From: Lunularia cruciata
Taxonomy: Eukaryota > Streptophyta > Marchantiopsida > Lunulariales > Lunulariaceae
Reading direction: 5' to 3'
NCBI GenBank assembly: GCA_948567375.1
Contig: OX419758.1
Coordinates: 38,941,001 to 39,005,000 of the forward strand
Length of the DNA: 64,000 nt
In this document: one piece after another, positions 35,023 through 46,090 of the stretch
Numbering within the stretch: the first letter of the stretch is position 1
Layout of the letters: each line of letters begins with the position of its first letter
Notes under the pieces: model-generated
Database searches by the model: none
What the model saw: the letters and a program-made list of their open reading frames with translations, nothing else
Told to the model about the DNA's origin: nothing
Program-made: the position numbers and the translations under genes

Positions 35023-35350
35023 AAGATCACATGCTTGTGGAATATGCCCATGTGAATGGATATTCCTTTTTACTTTTTGACTTTACTTGACTTTTAGTCT
35101 AGTAACTTGAGTTACTATGATAATTAGTAACTTTGGTACGTAACTATTTCACAAGTTCATAAACAAAGGGTGAGGAGGTACTCATCATCCTTTCATTTGC
35201 AACTATCTCTCTCTCATTGAGTTCTCTAATGAGCAATGTCTTGAGTCTTGGAGTGTTAGCCTTGGAGGAGTATGATGAAGTTGAGATTCCTTGCCTTCTT
35301 AGTCCATGGTGCGTTACCATAATAGCCATCAAAGGTTCATCCTGAGTGAG
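35023..35350 (-). repeat. Large inverted repeat, right arm
   Basis: Mirror copy of 34571-34903, with the gag-tail part now on the minus strand (frame 35446-35144 reads DEPLMAIMVTHHGLRRQG...). Homology ends exactly at 35350, one base before the TGTGACAACC start of LTR-like copy 2. That boundary suggests the LTR inserted at, or helped create, the end of the palindrome. Transcription through both arms would give a long hairpin RNA. Confidence 0.95.
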
Positions 35351-36035
35351 TGTGACAACCCGGCAAATATCACTTTTGCGGTAATCGGGTAAGAACAGTT
35401 TGTTCCCGTTGAGATACGATTCAGAATTAGTCAAATACAAAGTCAAATAGTAACTTGTAGTTCTTCTTGATTTCTTCTTTAATCTCTTAGGTAGAAACTA
35501 CACCCAAAAGAGAGTAACAAGCTCACAATCTTGACAACTTGTCACGACTACACACTCATAATCACAACATAGCAAATTTTGTCCAAACAACTCTTGATTG
35601 TGATGATTCAGATTCTTCCAAAGACGGCACTTCACTACAAAGAACAATTTCACCTCTGAATTGTGTTCCACCCCTCCATTGAAGGCACAACTTCCTTGAT
35701 CAAAATTGCTTCACATCAACTTTGTGCTGCACTCACAAATGCAAAATACTACCAACACTACAATTCTTCTCAGATCTATCAAGGCATTGCTCTGATGCAC
35801 TTCACTCAAGATCAAACACACAGAATGAAGATCAAGGCTGCAGAATCCAACATCCATAGAGACACTCACTTGCACTTCAAAATTCTCCACACACTCACAA
35901 ACACAAACACAGAATTGACAATTGGAATTAAGCTCAAGCGATGAGCATTGAAAATAGCACTTCGCTTTATCTATCTTCAGAAATTTGAATACTGAACAAC
36001 ATAATACTGTGAATGCTCCCCTTAAATATTGAAGC
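35351..36035. repeat. LTR-like repeat, copy 2
   Basis: Begins TGTGACAACCCGGCAAATAT, a start typical of Ty3 LTRs, and follows 24684-25540 in block order: CAGTTTGTTCCCGTTGAG, CTCTTAGGTAGAAACTACACC, CCATTGAAGGCAC, CTTAAATATTG. Identity is only about 60-65%, so these are old or distinct subfamily members. The right end is uncertain and no partner LTR with the same flank was found, so it may be a solo LTR. Confidence 0.6.
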
Positions 36036-36135
36036 AAATAGCAGTTCTTCCTACTAATGTATCGCTTCCTAACATCTCTTCCTACTTGCAGATCCAAACT
36101 GACAATCCATCTCTCCATATATGCCTCTTCCTATC

Positions 36136-36504
36136 TCAAAATGGTTTCTTACCCCAAATGATGTCTACCTCATCATCGGCTTTCAAACCCAATGATATTC
36201 CTATTACTTCTCCTTCTTCGGGTATATCTACAACTACTAATTCTTTCACTCCTTCTGCTACTTCTTCACAAGGAGCTACAATTAAGCTTATGGGTAACTC
36301 TTCTACTTCTTTATCTCCCGACCCACTCTTCTCTAATGTCTCCAATAATAAGTCTGATGACACTTGAATTCCTACTTCTGCAACATCGGGTCTAATTACA
36401 ACCAATTCCTTTGCTAATTCTACTATATCCTCATCACAAATTGTAATTGAAAGCATAGGTACATTATTTACGCCTTCAATTTGTACCCACTTTCCCCTAA
36501 TCAC
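36136..36504 (-). CDS. Acidic Val/Glu-rich frame, unknown
   Basis: A 122-codon minus-strand frame (MIRGKWVQIEGVNNVPMLSI...) rich in Glu, Val, Ile and Leu with a low-complexity pattern (VAEVGIQVS, EEVAEGVKELVVVD, EEGEVIGISLGL). It has no internal stop, but its plus strand is a TCT/ACT-rich simple sequence, which by itself gives such a frame. It lies between LTR-like copy 2 and the heptad repeat. It could be the acidic segment of a decayed element protein; no domain recognised. Confidence 0.25.
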   Translation of the reverse strand: MIRGKWVQIEGVNNVPMLSITICDEDIVELAKELVVIRPDVAEVGIQVSSDLLLETLEKSGSGDKEVEELPISLIVAPCEEVAEGVKELVVVDIPEEGEVIGISLGLKADDEVDIIWGKKPF

Positions 36505-36784
36505 TCATGTTACTGACCCAAAGACACTTATAGTCTGATCTTGCACTTTAGGTTTATTCACTACTACTACTTCTCCTTCAATTCCTATTTCATCTTCAAT
36601 CAAAACTGAAATTGAAGTCATGGGTATCCTAACTATCTATTCTTTCTCTATCCTAACTCTCTCTAATGCCTCTGGCAAGATTCCCGAAGTCATCTTCATT
36701 GCACTCCGAGGTCCGACTATCTCAGATACAATCATCTTCGTCTTGAGGCAAAGAAGCTTCTAACCCAAAGTTGTGTAAACCTGA

Positions 36785-36868
36785 AATCCAAAGTCCGAAG
36801 TCTGAAGTCTGAAGTCTGAAGTCTCAAGTCCGAAGTCCAAAGTCCAAAGTCCGAAGACCCTAACTTAC
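36785..36868. repeat. Heptad AAGTCTG/AAGTCCA tandem repeat
   Basis: About eleven units of a 7-bp motif (AAGTCTG, AAGTCCG, AAGTCCA), nearly uninterrupted. The related CTTAGATT-type flanks are not repeated. Length-variable minisatellite. Confidence 0.9.
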
Positions 36869-36944
36869 TATGTATATCTACTCCCAAAACTTCAAATACT
36901 TGAAATTTTTTCTATAGACCTCCGCTATGATTTTAGACCTAGCT

Positions 36945-37182
36945 CAAGTCTAGGGTATACTTTTGAAGTGCAGCTCCAGAGAGCTCACTCCTCTGATGTT
37001 GAGCCTTTGAGTTCCTAGCTATGGTGAATAGAGGCCGATGAGCATCACTTGGATTCTCTTAGCTAAAGTGGATGTGGCTTGATTGTAATCAATGCCTAGT
37101 TGTTGGTAGTTTATAAAGTGATAGATCAAGTATTGATCTGAGCTACATTGATTTGAATGGTGTAAATGAATTGATTATTGTG
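36945..37182 (+). repeat. Direct repeat DR1 (right copy)
   Basis: Partner of 32149-32392 in the same orientation. The start (TAGGGTATACTTTTGAAGTGC) and end (GTAAATGAATTGATTA) are clean within a few bases, giving an outer span of about 5.0 kb. Confidence 0.75.
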
Positions 37183-38950
37183 GCACTTTAGAGTCTATGT
37201 ATGAATTATATGTGAGTTATGTGTCTATAGTGTATGATATTGTATAGCACTGTATATACGCAAAAACATATGAGCTTCTTACAAGAAGATTCCCCAAAGA
37301 TTCCCTTTGGTCAAACTTGTTTGGCCAACCAAATAGGACAAGGATTAACATGTCACCAATCCATGCAACTAATCTAAGGGTTTAGCTTGCTTATATGTCA
37401 CCAATCCATGTATCTAATCTAAAGGTGAAGCCACTTTTGAGGAAATCCTCTTTGCTATATGATAAAGACAAGGTGCTCCTTTGGGCATTGGAGTATTGAG
37501 GAAACAAACCTTATGTTTCACTTGGTTTCTCTTGTCCTCAAAATGCTACAAGTAAGTTGTACATTGGGGCTTGATAATCTTCATTAAAGCTTTTTCTATC
37601 TCCCTTTGTGCATGGTTCTTGTAACTGGACACCAACCAGTCATTTGTGAGGGGTGCTTATCATGTGCAAATGCCTTGTCAATTAAAGCTTGTATTTTATT
37701 ACTCAAATTGAAGCAAAAGTCTAAGATGTATCCCCTAGCTATTCTTGCAAGGAAATGAAAATCTATGATCTAGGAAACAAGCACAATCATTGCACAACAT
37801 GAAGAAACCTACACAAAGATTCAATGTGGTTTCGGCTAGAATCTACTTATGTCCACAATTATACTGATTTCATCAAGGTTCTCTGTCACACATGCAATAC
37901 AATGCCCAATATGAACTCTCATAAAAAAATTTATTATTTCCAAGGCACTGCCTCCTTGACCCCCACTGGCTGACCTAGTAGTGAGACTCTAATTGGAGGT
38001 TGTGCACTCCGACCCCCCACCCCAGATCACATCTGCAAAGCCTATCAAAGGGTGTGAACTAAAGATTCCAATCATACTCCATACTCCATAATTCTTGGCT
38101 CTCTTCCTAAGATCTTCATCCAATGTAAGCACATCCATTTTTTGTAGAGACCACCTAGTACTACCTTTTTCATTCCCCAAATTTCCATAGCCATGGAACC
38201 CAAAGTAAACTCCCAATTCCACACAAGAAAGCTCGCTTGCAACCTTTGTAATGTTGTTCTTCTAGTTGCCATCTCCCAAGAGATGTTGTTGGGGTCTTCA
38301 AGTTCAAGGTAGTCTTGGCAGCCATTGGAGCACATTCTTCACCATGGTGCTTTTCAAATTGCACTCTTAACAAAAAATTTCTCAATTCCTTCTTGCACTC
38401 TCTCTTCATCTCTCCAAGAACCAAAAGTTAGTGAATAACAAAAGATCTAAAAGAACTTTCTTCATTGTAGAAATTTCAAGTTTACAACTCTTCCCTTCCT
38501 CTTGCTTGCAGTGGTATTCAGTCACCCATCACACTCTTCTTGTGTAAGCTGACATAAGGCAATCTTTGCATGTTCTTGAAATCCTTATATTGCTAGTCCG
38601 TCTTTACAAAGATCTTCCAGCTCTTTTGAAGATCTTCTATACTTTAGGAAGATAATGCAATGGGTATTCCAAAGATCCATCCCCCAATTGTGCTCATAGG
38701 AAGAAGGAGGTATATTTTGAAGATGTGGCTATTCATCTTTGTTGGAACAAGTTCAGTTTCCTTTTGTGAAGATGCCAATCCTTCAAAGATTAGTACTTTC
38801 TAAAGAACAATATCTTCACCCAAAACTAAGTTTTATGGGATTTCTTCCTTAAAGGAGGAAATTCTGCTCTTGTCTTTGCCCTTAATAAGGAAAAACACAA
38901 CAAAACAAAAAAACTAAGTACCACAACCTAATAGACTTCTAATAGACCTT
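37183..38950. other. Unassigned AT-rich DNA
   Basis: Overlapping minus-strand frames at 38424-37989 (77-87 codons, Trp/Gly/Glu-rich) have some coding character, for example the repeated use of WEFTLGSM and GMKKVVLGG, and may be a decayed exon or element fragment. I recognise no family. The rest holds only short frames. Confidence 0.35.
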
Positions 38951-38989
38951 TGTTATGACAATGCAAAATAATCTTCCATGTGTTGTGTA

Positions 38990-39760
38990 ATTTTGGTTTA
39001 CTAAGTCTATTTTCCTTTGCATTGCACTTCTCCATTTAGCCCCTAGGACTTCTTTAAAGAAATTGATTAGGCTTTTTTCCATTAGGTCAGCCTAGTAGTC
39101 CCACAAGTACCCAGGTTGTCATTTAATGCAAGTTAGACATTTTAGTTGGAACTAATGGAGGTTGATTTAGTTAATAAACTGATCTTTATTTATTGGTTTT
39201 CTAGATGAAAATTCCATAAGTTCACAAGAGTTATACCAAGATATTGCTCAATGTCAACATGTGATGGATGGATGTAGCTTAGGAATACTTAATGGTAGGA
39301 GAAGAGGTATATCTAATAATAATTGAGTCCCCTTGGTTGGAATCTCCTAATCTATTGAAGAATTTGTGGCCATATTAAAAGTAAGTAAAGAAAGACTTAC
39401 TAAAATAATAGAATGAGGTGAAAAATTGACAAGTTTGAAGAACTATTGGTATGTTATGACTAGCAAAAATATGACTAAACTCATTAAAACAAATATCACA
39501 ACTTATAAATATGTTTTTGAGTGATGGTCATAACACTTGAAGGCTAATGATACTTAAACAAAGTATCATTCACAACATTTGTTATCTTTATTGTTTTGGA
39601 TTTTTCCTTGTTACATTCATACTTCTTAACATGTAAATGAAAGATATCAAACAACTTCTTTGTCAACTTTTGATAAGAAGTGATGTTTGAATGTGCTTTG
39701 TGACATCATAATCTTGACTTATAGTAAAATCAATGAGAAAAAGTCATTCCAACAAAGATA
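38990..39760 (-). mobile_element. Copia fragment (integrase-to-RT linker region)
   Basis: This 750-bp segment aligns collinearly, about 60-65%, with 46360-47060 of copia element 2. Shared blocks include TTTGCAT-GCACTTCTCC, GCTCAATGTCAACATGTG, and TCAACTTTTGATAAGAAGTGAT. In element 2 that segment is the end of integrase and the linker before RT, so this is a truncated, older copy of the same family. No frame survives. Confidence 0.6.
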
Positions 39761-40340
39761 TATGTTGGAAATGGCTATGAATGAAGAAAATTGTCACCGT
39801 GTCATAATTTGTTTATTATTTTGTATTTAACCCCTTGGAGGCATGAAACAATCCCAAAAGAGGGTAGTGTCACCCATTGTGGCACATTATATCAAAAAGA
39901 AACAAAAGAATAACTTTCTCCTAAGTTCTATCCAAGATTGCCCCTGAAAGTGATGGCTCACTTCACTTGGAGTGCCACTCTATTCCAAAGTCATCACTCC
40001 TACAAGTGCATTCCACCTTTCCCAAAAGATGTAGCTTAAAGGTCACACTTCATGTTGGCCAAATTTCTTGGTCTTTTATTCCATTATATTGCCCAAGCAA
40101 TGAGCTTCCCAATCCACTCCTTGCACATGTTCACTCCTTTGGATCCTTCACTGCACACCCCTAATGAAGAGTGAGTGCTAGCTTGGGATCTTATTGCAAA
40201 ATTCCTCTCCTTTACTCTCACTAAAACAATTGAAAACATGTGAAAAGTAAGACATTGAACTTACAACAAATGTAGAGTACCCTTTATTTGTAATCAAAGT
40301 ATGAAACAAAAGAACATGGGTGACTTTTGTCCTCAACCTT
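39761..40340. other. Intergenic DNA
   Basis: Nothing recognised. It separates the copia fragment from the C-terminal end of family copy E. Confidence 0.45.
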
Positions 40341-40349
40341 AAGTACCTT

Positions 40350-42662
40350 TCTGGCTTTGAGCTGAAGGGATCAGCATCCCAAGTGGATCTCCTAAAAATA
40401 CTAATCTATATTGTACATTTCTTGCATAAGGACATAATCCTATTTTATCCTAATTGCCTATAGAATGATTAGACGCCTAACACATGTCAAGGAAGCTATA
40501 AAGTCTTCCTTGACTTTGAGTATTTGATAACAGTAGAACTCCATATATCTGACTATTTACTTGGAGTGTTGGTGCCTTTGAAGGACCTCCTATTGGCGGA
40601 GTGCCTTTTGCTGTAATTGTTGGGGGTGATGGACTACATTTGCCCTCAAGGTACCTATCTAATTTATTATTTTGTACTTGATATCTAGCTTTTTCTAAAA
40701 AATAGGTTTGGAAAGTTTATATGAACGTCTTGTCAAAGTGTTCCTGAACAATAAGGATAGAAGGTTCATCTTCTCCTCCTTTTAGGCCTGGTTCTCTAAT
40801 CTCTAAACTTTGAACTTCACCTCATGATATTTTGTCTGTAATGCTCAAAGTTCTCCTTCCTCCTTTAGCTTTCCAATGAAGAAATTTTGGGCCTCCTCCA
40901 TCTGATGAATTGTCTTGAGGTAGTTTTCCTCCACTTGTTGAGTCTAATTATCCCACTCCACCTTCTATGCTTCTTGCAAGCAAGTACTCTCTGCTTGCTT
41001 GGCCTCTTCTTCCTCCAATTCCTTAATCAATCAATCTAGTTGCAATGCCACCTCTTTCTGAAGCTCCTACATTTGAACTTCTAAAGTGAAAAATTGATCA
41101 TGGAACTCCTTCAGTTCATTCCAAGTGATCTCCAACTCCAACACTTGCTGCAAAATAAATTATTGGTTTCCCTCTTGTATTGCTTGTACTTGAGTTGGAG
41201 TGCTTGCAACCCATCCTATAGATCTTGGTTCTCCTTGGCTTGGTGATCTTGGTCGTTTTCCAATGTGGCACTCCTTCTCTTGAGCTCTTGGTTTTCTTGC
41301 AATAAGGCACTTACCCTTGTTTCCTCCTCCTTGTACAAGTCTCTAGCTTTCATTGCTTCTTCCTTGACCAGGCCTTCTTTTGCCTTCCAAGTGTAGAGAT
41401 GCTTGTGCATACTTCAAACAAGTGTGATGTAGTCCATAATGTCAGGATATTTGGCTTGGTATTGGGATAGTAGTACCACCATAAGTTGTAGTGCAGCTCC
41501 AACTGAATGTATCACAAAGTTGGCTCCCTCTTGAACTAGCACTAGCTCCAAAGGTGTTCAATTCCTTTGTAATTTCTGTCTGTGCTCCTAGTGTAGGATC
41601 TAGAATATTGATATCAATGTGAACATACTCCTCTTTGACATGATTGGTGATTTGTTACTCCTCTTGTTGCAATACTTCAGCCTTGTCAATAATTTCACAA
41701 CAAAGTTTCTTGGGCATTCAAGCACTTTGCTTGATCTTGGGGCTCTTTGGTGGCTTCTTCCTCACTAATGGGCTTAGTGGCATTGGGTTTTGGCACCATA
41801 GCCTCCTCTCTTGTGTCCTCTTTTGGTCCTATCGGACATTCGTCCATTTCTTGGTCTTGCAAATTTGGGGACAAACTGTGCATCCTCCCATGTCTCTTCT
41901 TCTTCTCCATTGTTTGAATTGTAAGTCATTGCTTAAAGGATGAAGGACCCTTTTTACTCCTCTTCCTTGTCTTACCATCTTTTGTATCCTCAACTTCTTC
42001 CTTAGATGAAGATACCTTTACTATCTTGTTGTTGGCCTTGGTTTCTTGGCTGAGGAAGGTTGCTTCTTTGAAGTGGTATTCTTCCTCTTGGCAGCCTTTG
42101 GTGCAGCCAATTCTTCATCTACATGCACAAAGAGTCTTTTCCTAGAAAATTTGGCATCAACACCTTTGTACTCTACAATCAAAGTTGGTCCTTTAGGTTG
42201 GTCATCAAAATAACCTAGAGGATGAAAGTGAGTGGAGAACTCTTCCTTCCTCTTATGTTAAGAGATTGGTTCCCATGTAGTAATTATGGCAAATGGAGTG
42301 AGGTATGTAGCACCTTTGTTCTCCTCAAATTTTCTTTGCATGGTCTTGGCTTGTTGATTGAACATGTTTGCCCAGTCTGTTGGCTTGCCTGAGTACATAT
42401 AATCAAAAAATATAACCTGAGTATTGTTCAAGTAAGGAGTTTGTTTGGGTTTAAAGAGTTTCATAATTGCTTCTATTATTGTTCTTCTTGTAGGGTCTTT
42501 GTAATTGGCTACCCTCCACCCATTTTTCTTTGACCTCTTATCATTGAAAGTGACCTTGATCTTGGCCATCAACTCCTTATTAGCAAACTTGGAGTCTATA
42601 GTCATTACTCCTACAACTCCTACACCTAAGCTGAGTTCATGTACCAATGGTCCTTCATCCAA
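40350..42662 (-). pseudogene. Coiled-coil repeat-family protein, copy E (best core)
   Basis: The minus-strand frame 42662-42258 (134 codons, Met start, no stop) gives the clearest view of the family core: VVGVMTIDSKFANKELMAKI, NGWRVANYKDPTRR, TIIEAIMKLFKPKQTP, a YMYSGKPTDWANMFNQQAK segment, and GATYLTPFAIITTW. A TAA follows. The next 100 codons are basic (KRKNTTSKKQPSSAKK near 42060), possibly a nuclear or nucleic-acid-binding region, then acidic. From 41410 to 40800 heptad-like frames encode a coiled coil (RDLYKEEETRVSALLQEN, ELKRRSATLENDQ). Stops occur throughout the second half. Family and function unknown; the layout is like a retroelement gag or an ORF1 protein, but no enzyme domain adjoins it. 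Confidence 0.55.
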
Positions 42663-43327
42663 TTGTGGGGATTACCTCTCATTCCACTTGGTGTATTATC
42701 TCTCTTCCCTCTCATCTTGTGTATCACGGTGTTGGGTAATTTGTTTGGCCTCAAGAGTGCACCGGGCACCTGGCTGCTTGTGCTTAGTTTGTCCTCGGCT
42801 TTCCTAGAACTGGCTAGCTCACACGGTTTCAGCTAAGGTTTTGGGACCTGATGGTTCCTAGGAGAGGCTGGAATTTTACTTTACAAACAACAACTAGTAT
42901 TCTAGTCAGCTCAACCAGGCCTGACTACTGAATCGAACCTTTCATATAGACGAACTGAGAGCTCCTAAAATGGGGCTTCCATGACACTAGTCTTAGGCCA
43001 AACACACCATCCTCTCAGCTCTACTAGACCTGCAAAATTTTCTTTCCTATCCAGCCTTCTCTCTCTTGTAAGGTCATTCATTTTATCGCAAAGAAACCCA
43101 TTTTCTGCCTTGCACTCTCAAGGCCTTGTTTTCCTGCAAAAATTTCTCTCCTCTACCTTGCACTCCTTCAAGGCATACTCCCTGCTATTTGTTCATCCGG
43201 CCACTGTCATGTTCAATAGCACTTTCAAAAGTTTCTCTCTCCTTCTGTCACATACCAAAGCAAGGCAACCTTCAAAAATCTCTCTTCAATAGTTCACTCC
43301 TGTCCAGACCAAGCCCTAGAGACTCTC

Positions 43328-43442
43328 GCTCCTTCACTCTGAACAGTCTCTCATTCACTTTGTCTATTCTCTCATTTGCTCTGTCCAGTCTCTCATTTAC
43401 TCTGCCCAGTCTCTCATTCACTCTGCCCAATCTCCCCTTCAT
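43328..43442. repeat. About 21-bp tandem repeat
   Basis: Five to six units of the form TCTCATTCACTCTGCCCAGTC with a few substitutions. It produces the repeated SLSFTLP-like peptide in the overlapping frame, which is not taken as coding. Confidence 0.9.
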
Positions 43443-43849
43443 GAGGATTCTTCACTATTACATTTGCAACAGCACATCCTCTACATTCAAAATTCATTCC
43501 ACGTCCACCTCTTCACAACAAACATTCGTCATTCAAGATTTGCTCTCCTATCAACATTCTCACAATAAACATCCTTTCACATTCAAGATCATTCCCTGTC
43601 CAGCCAGAGCAACCCTAACACAAATCTACCATGTCACTGGCTACTGCTCAAGGAATCCAACCTTCAAAATCTCTCCTATCTTGTGCAAGGCAAAGTCAGA
43701 CTCTCAATTTTCTTCTCCTGCTCTTGCCTTAGTTCAGTCCTTCCTGCAGATTTCAACTCCTTCTCTTCTCCACTATTCTAAATCAATGACCAAGCAAAAC
43801 TCAAAAATATCCTGCTCCTTTGAATTTCTTTCTGCTCCTATCACAGCCC

Positions 43850-44670
43850 TAAGGCATTTCGAAAATCCTTCAGCCCTCAAGATACTCACTCAGATTTCAA
43901 ATTTTCATCTCCTGGTCCAAGCACAACCCTAAGGCATCTCAAAAATCCTTCAACCTTCAAGACACCCACTCAGATTTCGAAAATTCCTTCCCCTTGTCCA
44001 AGCATAGCCTAAGGCATCTTGAAAATCCTTCAGCCTTCAAGACACTCACTCAGATTTTGAAATTTCATCTCCTGGTCCAAGCACAGCCCTAAGGCATCTC
44101 GAAAATCCTTCAGCCTTCAAGACACTCACTCAGATTTTGAAAATTCCTTCCCCTAGTCCAAGCACAGCCTAAGGCATCTCGAAAATCCTTCAGCCTTCAA
44201 GACACTCACTCAGATTTCGAAAATTCCTTCCCCTGGTCCAAGCACAGCCCGAAGGCATCTTGAAAATCCTTCAGCCTTCAAGACACTCCCTCAGATTTTG
44301 AAAATTCCTTCCCCTGGTCCAAGCACAGCCTAAGGCATCTTGAAAATCCTTCAGCCCTCAAGATCCTCACTCAGATTTCAAAATTTCATCTCCTGGTCCA
44401 AGCATAGCCTAAGGCATCTCAAAAATCCTTCAGCCTTCAACACTCTCTTGCAAACTTCAAAAATTCACCCACTGGTCCAAGCACAGCCCTAAGGCATCTC
44501 AAAAATCCTTCAGCCTTCAAGACACTCACTCAGATTTCTAAATTTCATCTCCTAGTCCAAGCACAGCCCTAAGGCATTTCAAAATCTTTCAGCCCTCAAC
44601 ACTCTCCTGCAAACTTCGAAAATTCACCCATTGGTCCTATCTCAGACCTCAGGCATCTCGAAAAATCCTT
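43850..44670. repeat. 80-bp minisatellite, about ten units
   Basis: Units of 79-81 bp start at about 43850, 43931, 44010, 44090, 44171, 44251, 44331, 44411, 44491 and 44571, with a partial unit to 44670. Each has AAGGCATCTCGAAAATCCTT, CAGCCTTCAAGACACTCACT, and a CC-C-TGGTCCAAGCACAGCC tail. Two unit types alternate irregularly (TTCATCTCCTGG versus AATTCCTTCCCCTGG), indicating higher-order duplication. Confidence 0.95.
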
Positions 44671-45130
44671 CCCATGCTCTTGTCTCAACAGAAGGCCTTT
44701 TTTCCCCAAATTCCTTCCCCCTTCGCTCCTTCTGTCCAGAACCCCTTTCCACTCGAAAAATTCTCTCCTGTCGAGCTGAGTTCCTTCACTGTCCTGTAAC
44801 TTTTTCCTGTTGTTTCTCTTCCCAACCTTTCATTGTCACAACTCCTCTAAAGCCTCCCCAAGAATTTCCAACTCAAAGACTCCTTTTTGCTCCTCCTCTA
44901 AGGCAAATACTCCTTCATTCCAATAACGTAAAACAAAACCTGAGCTAGTGTAACCCAACATTATTTCTTGGCTCCAGCCACATTAAAAGACACCTTGAAC
45001 TAATAACACCATAACTTTTCCCGGCTTCACAATAATATAGGAAATATCTCCCACAGCAAGGTAGCATAAAACTACACCTGAGACATATTGACATAAATCC
45101 ATGTTCCTTACAACAACTAGAAGAGAAAAA

Positions 45131-46090
45131 GAAAATTTATCACACCAAAAGCCTCAAGGGTACACGTGGGCTATTTTCCCGACGACAACGGTAGAGTTAG
45201 TCAATTCCTAGTTCCAAAGCAAGAACCCCAAGTGTTTGCTTTGGATCATTGTAGTTCTCTTGTGAATTCACCATTTGTTTATTGCAAGAGATCTAAGGAT
45301 GATGGCCTATGGAATCTTTCTACATGCTCTACGTGTAGTCACCATTGTTCTAGATGGTAGGAGAAGGCAAAATTTGTTGCTAGATCTACTCTGAGTACTG
45401 TGGGTGACTCCAAGTGCTACTTCAATCAAAATGCAATGGACTCTCTTGGTTCTTAATGGAGAGCAAGTTTTAATTGATAAACTATGCATGCAAGTTACTC
45501 TCCAAAAAGTGCAGCTGCTGGCCAAACTACTCAATTTATAGCTCAGATTCTTGGTTGTTTTTCATCCTTTGGTGGTTAAGGAGCAAGGAGCACTTTTCAT
45601 CTGCACATATGAAGGCATTTCTGCAGTTCTATGCCACTCTCCCACATGCAAAAGATTGTCCATCCGTCACATCCCAAGTGCCAAGCTTGCATGTTGAGTG
45701 CTACTAGTTATCTTTTCTGTAATGGACCTTGGCAGCACATTCAAATTGTGGTGACACTTGTGTACAAGTGCCAATGGGGTATTTGGCACATGGACTATAA
45801 GCGCTCAACTTGTAAACACTCTGAGTGCTTATCCTCTTACAAGCACTCAAGATTATCCTACATCCCTCTGAGTGCTGCTTATCCCAACTTGTTACACCAT
45901 TGCAAGTGTCACATCTTTTTGGGGTAATTCCCCTAATAGCTATTGTTCTCCATGGTCTTTCTCTAGTACTTAAGCATGATCTGATCAACAAAGCAAATTT
46001 GAAGAAATAAGAGCACCACAATTTTTGTAGATGATAGATATATTGGGTGTTTTTCTGTGCTCACAACCTAACACTAAATTCTCTTGGTTA
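45131..46090. other. Unassigned DNA with scattered GAGTGCT motifs
   Basis: Several short plus-strand frames (45166-45360, 45474-45707, 45631-45927) and their complements, none recognised. The motif GAGTGCT/AAGCACTC recurs near 45820-45880. It could be LTR sequence between copy E and copia element 2. Confidence 0.4.

Larger units (their letters stand above)
42663..45130. other. Pyrimidine-rich leader-like region upstream of copy E
   Basis: The plus strand is strongly C/T-rich over 2.4 kb, so its long frames (such as 43126-43932, 268 codons, Ser/Leu/Pro/Phe-rich) are composition artefacts built on tandem repeats rather than genes. Relative to minus-strand copy E this is the 5' side, so it may be the LTR or leader of that element. 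A TGTAACCCAAC start on the plus strand at about 44949 could be an LTR edge, unconfirmed. Confidence 0.45.

Noticed and set aside
35711-36118. 135-codon minus-strand frame with a Cys/Val-rich stretch
   Set aside because: It lies within the LTR-like repeat; the CVCVCECVENFE run comes from a CACA-rich simple sequence.
36785-36868. CRISPR-like array
   Set aside because: A 7-bp unit without spacers; a simple tandem repeat in plant DNA.
41644-41943. 99-codon plus-strand frame resembling a hydrophobic protein
   Set aside because: Antisense of the charged part of family copy E.
43126-43932. Longest open frame in the window (268 codons, plus)
   Set aside because: Its Ser/Leu/Pro/Phe composition is what a C/T-rich strand with 21-bp and 80-bp tandem repeats gives by chance; no domain and no splice or start context.
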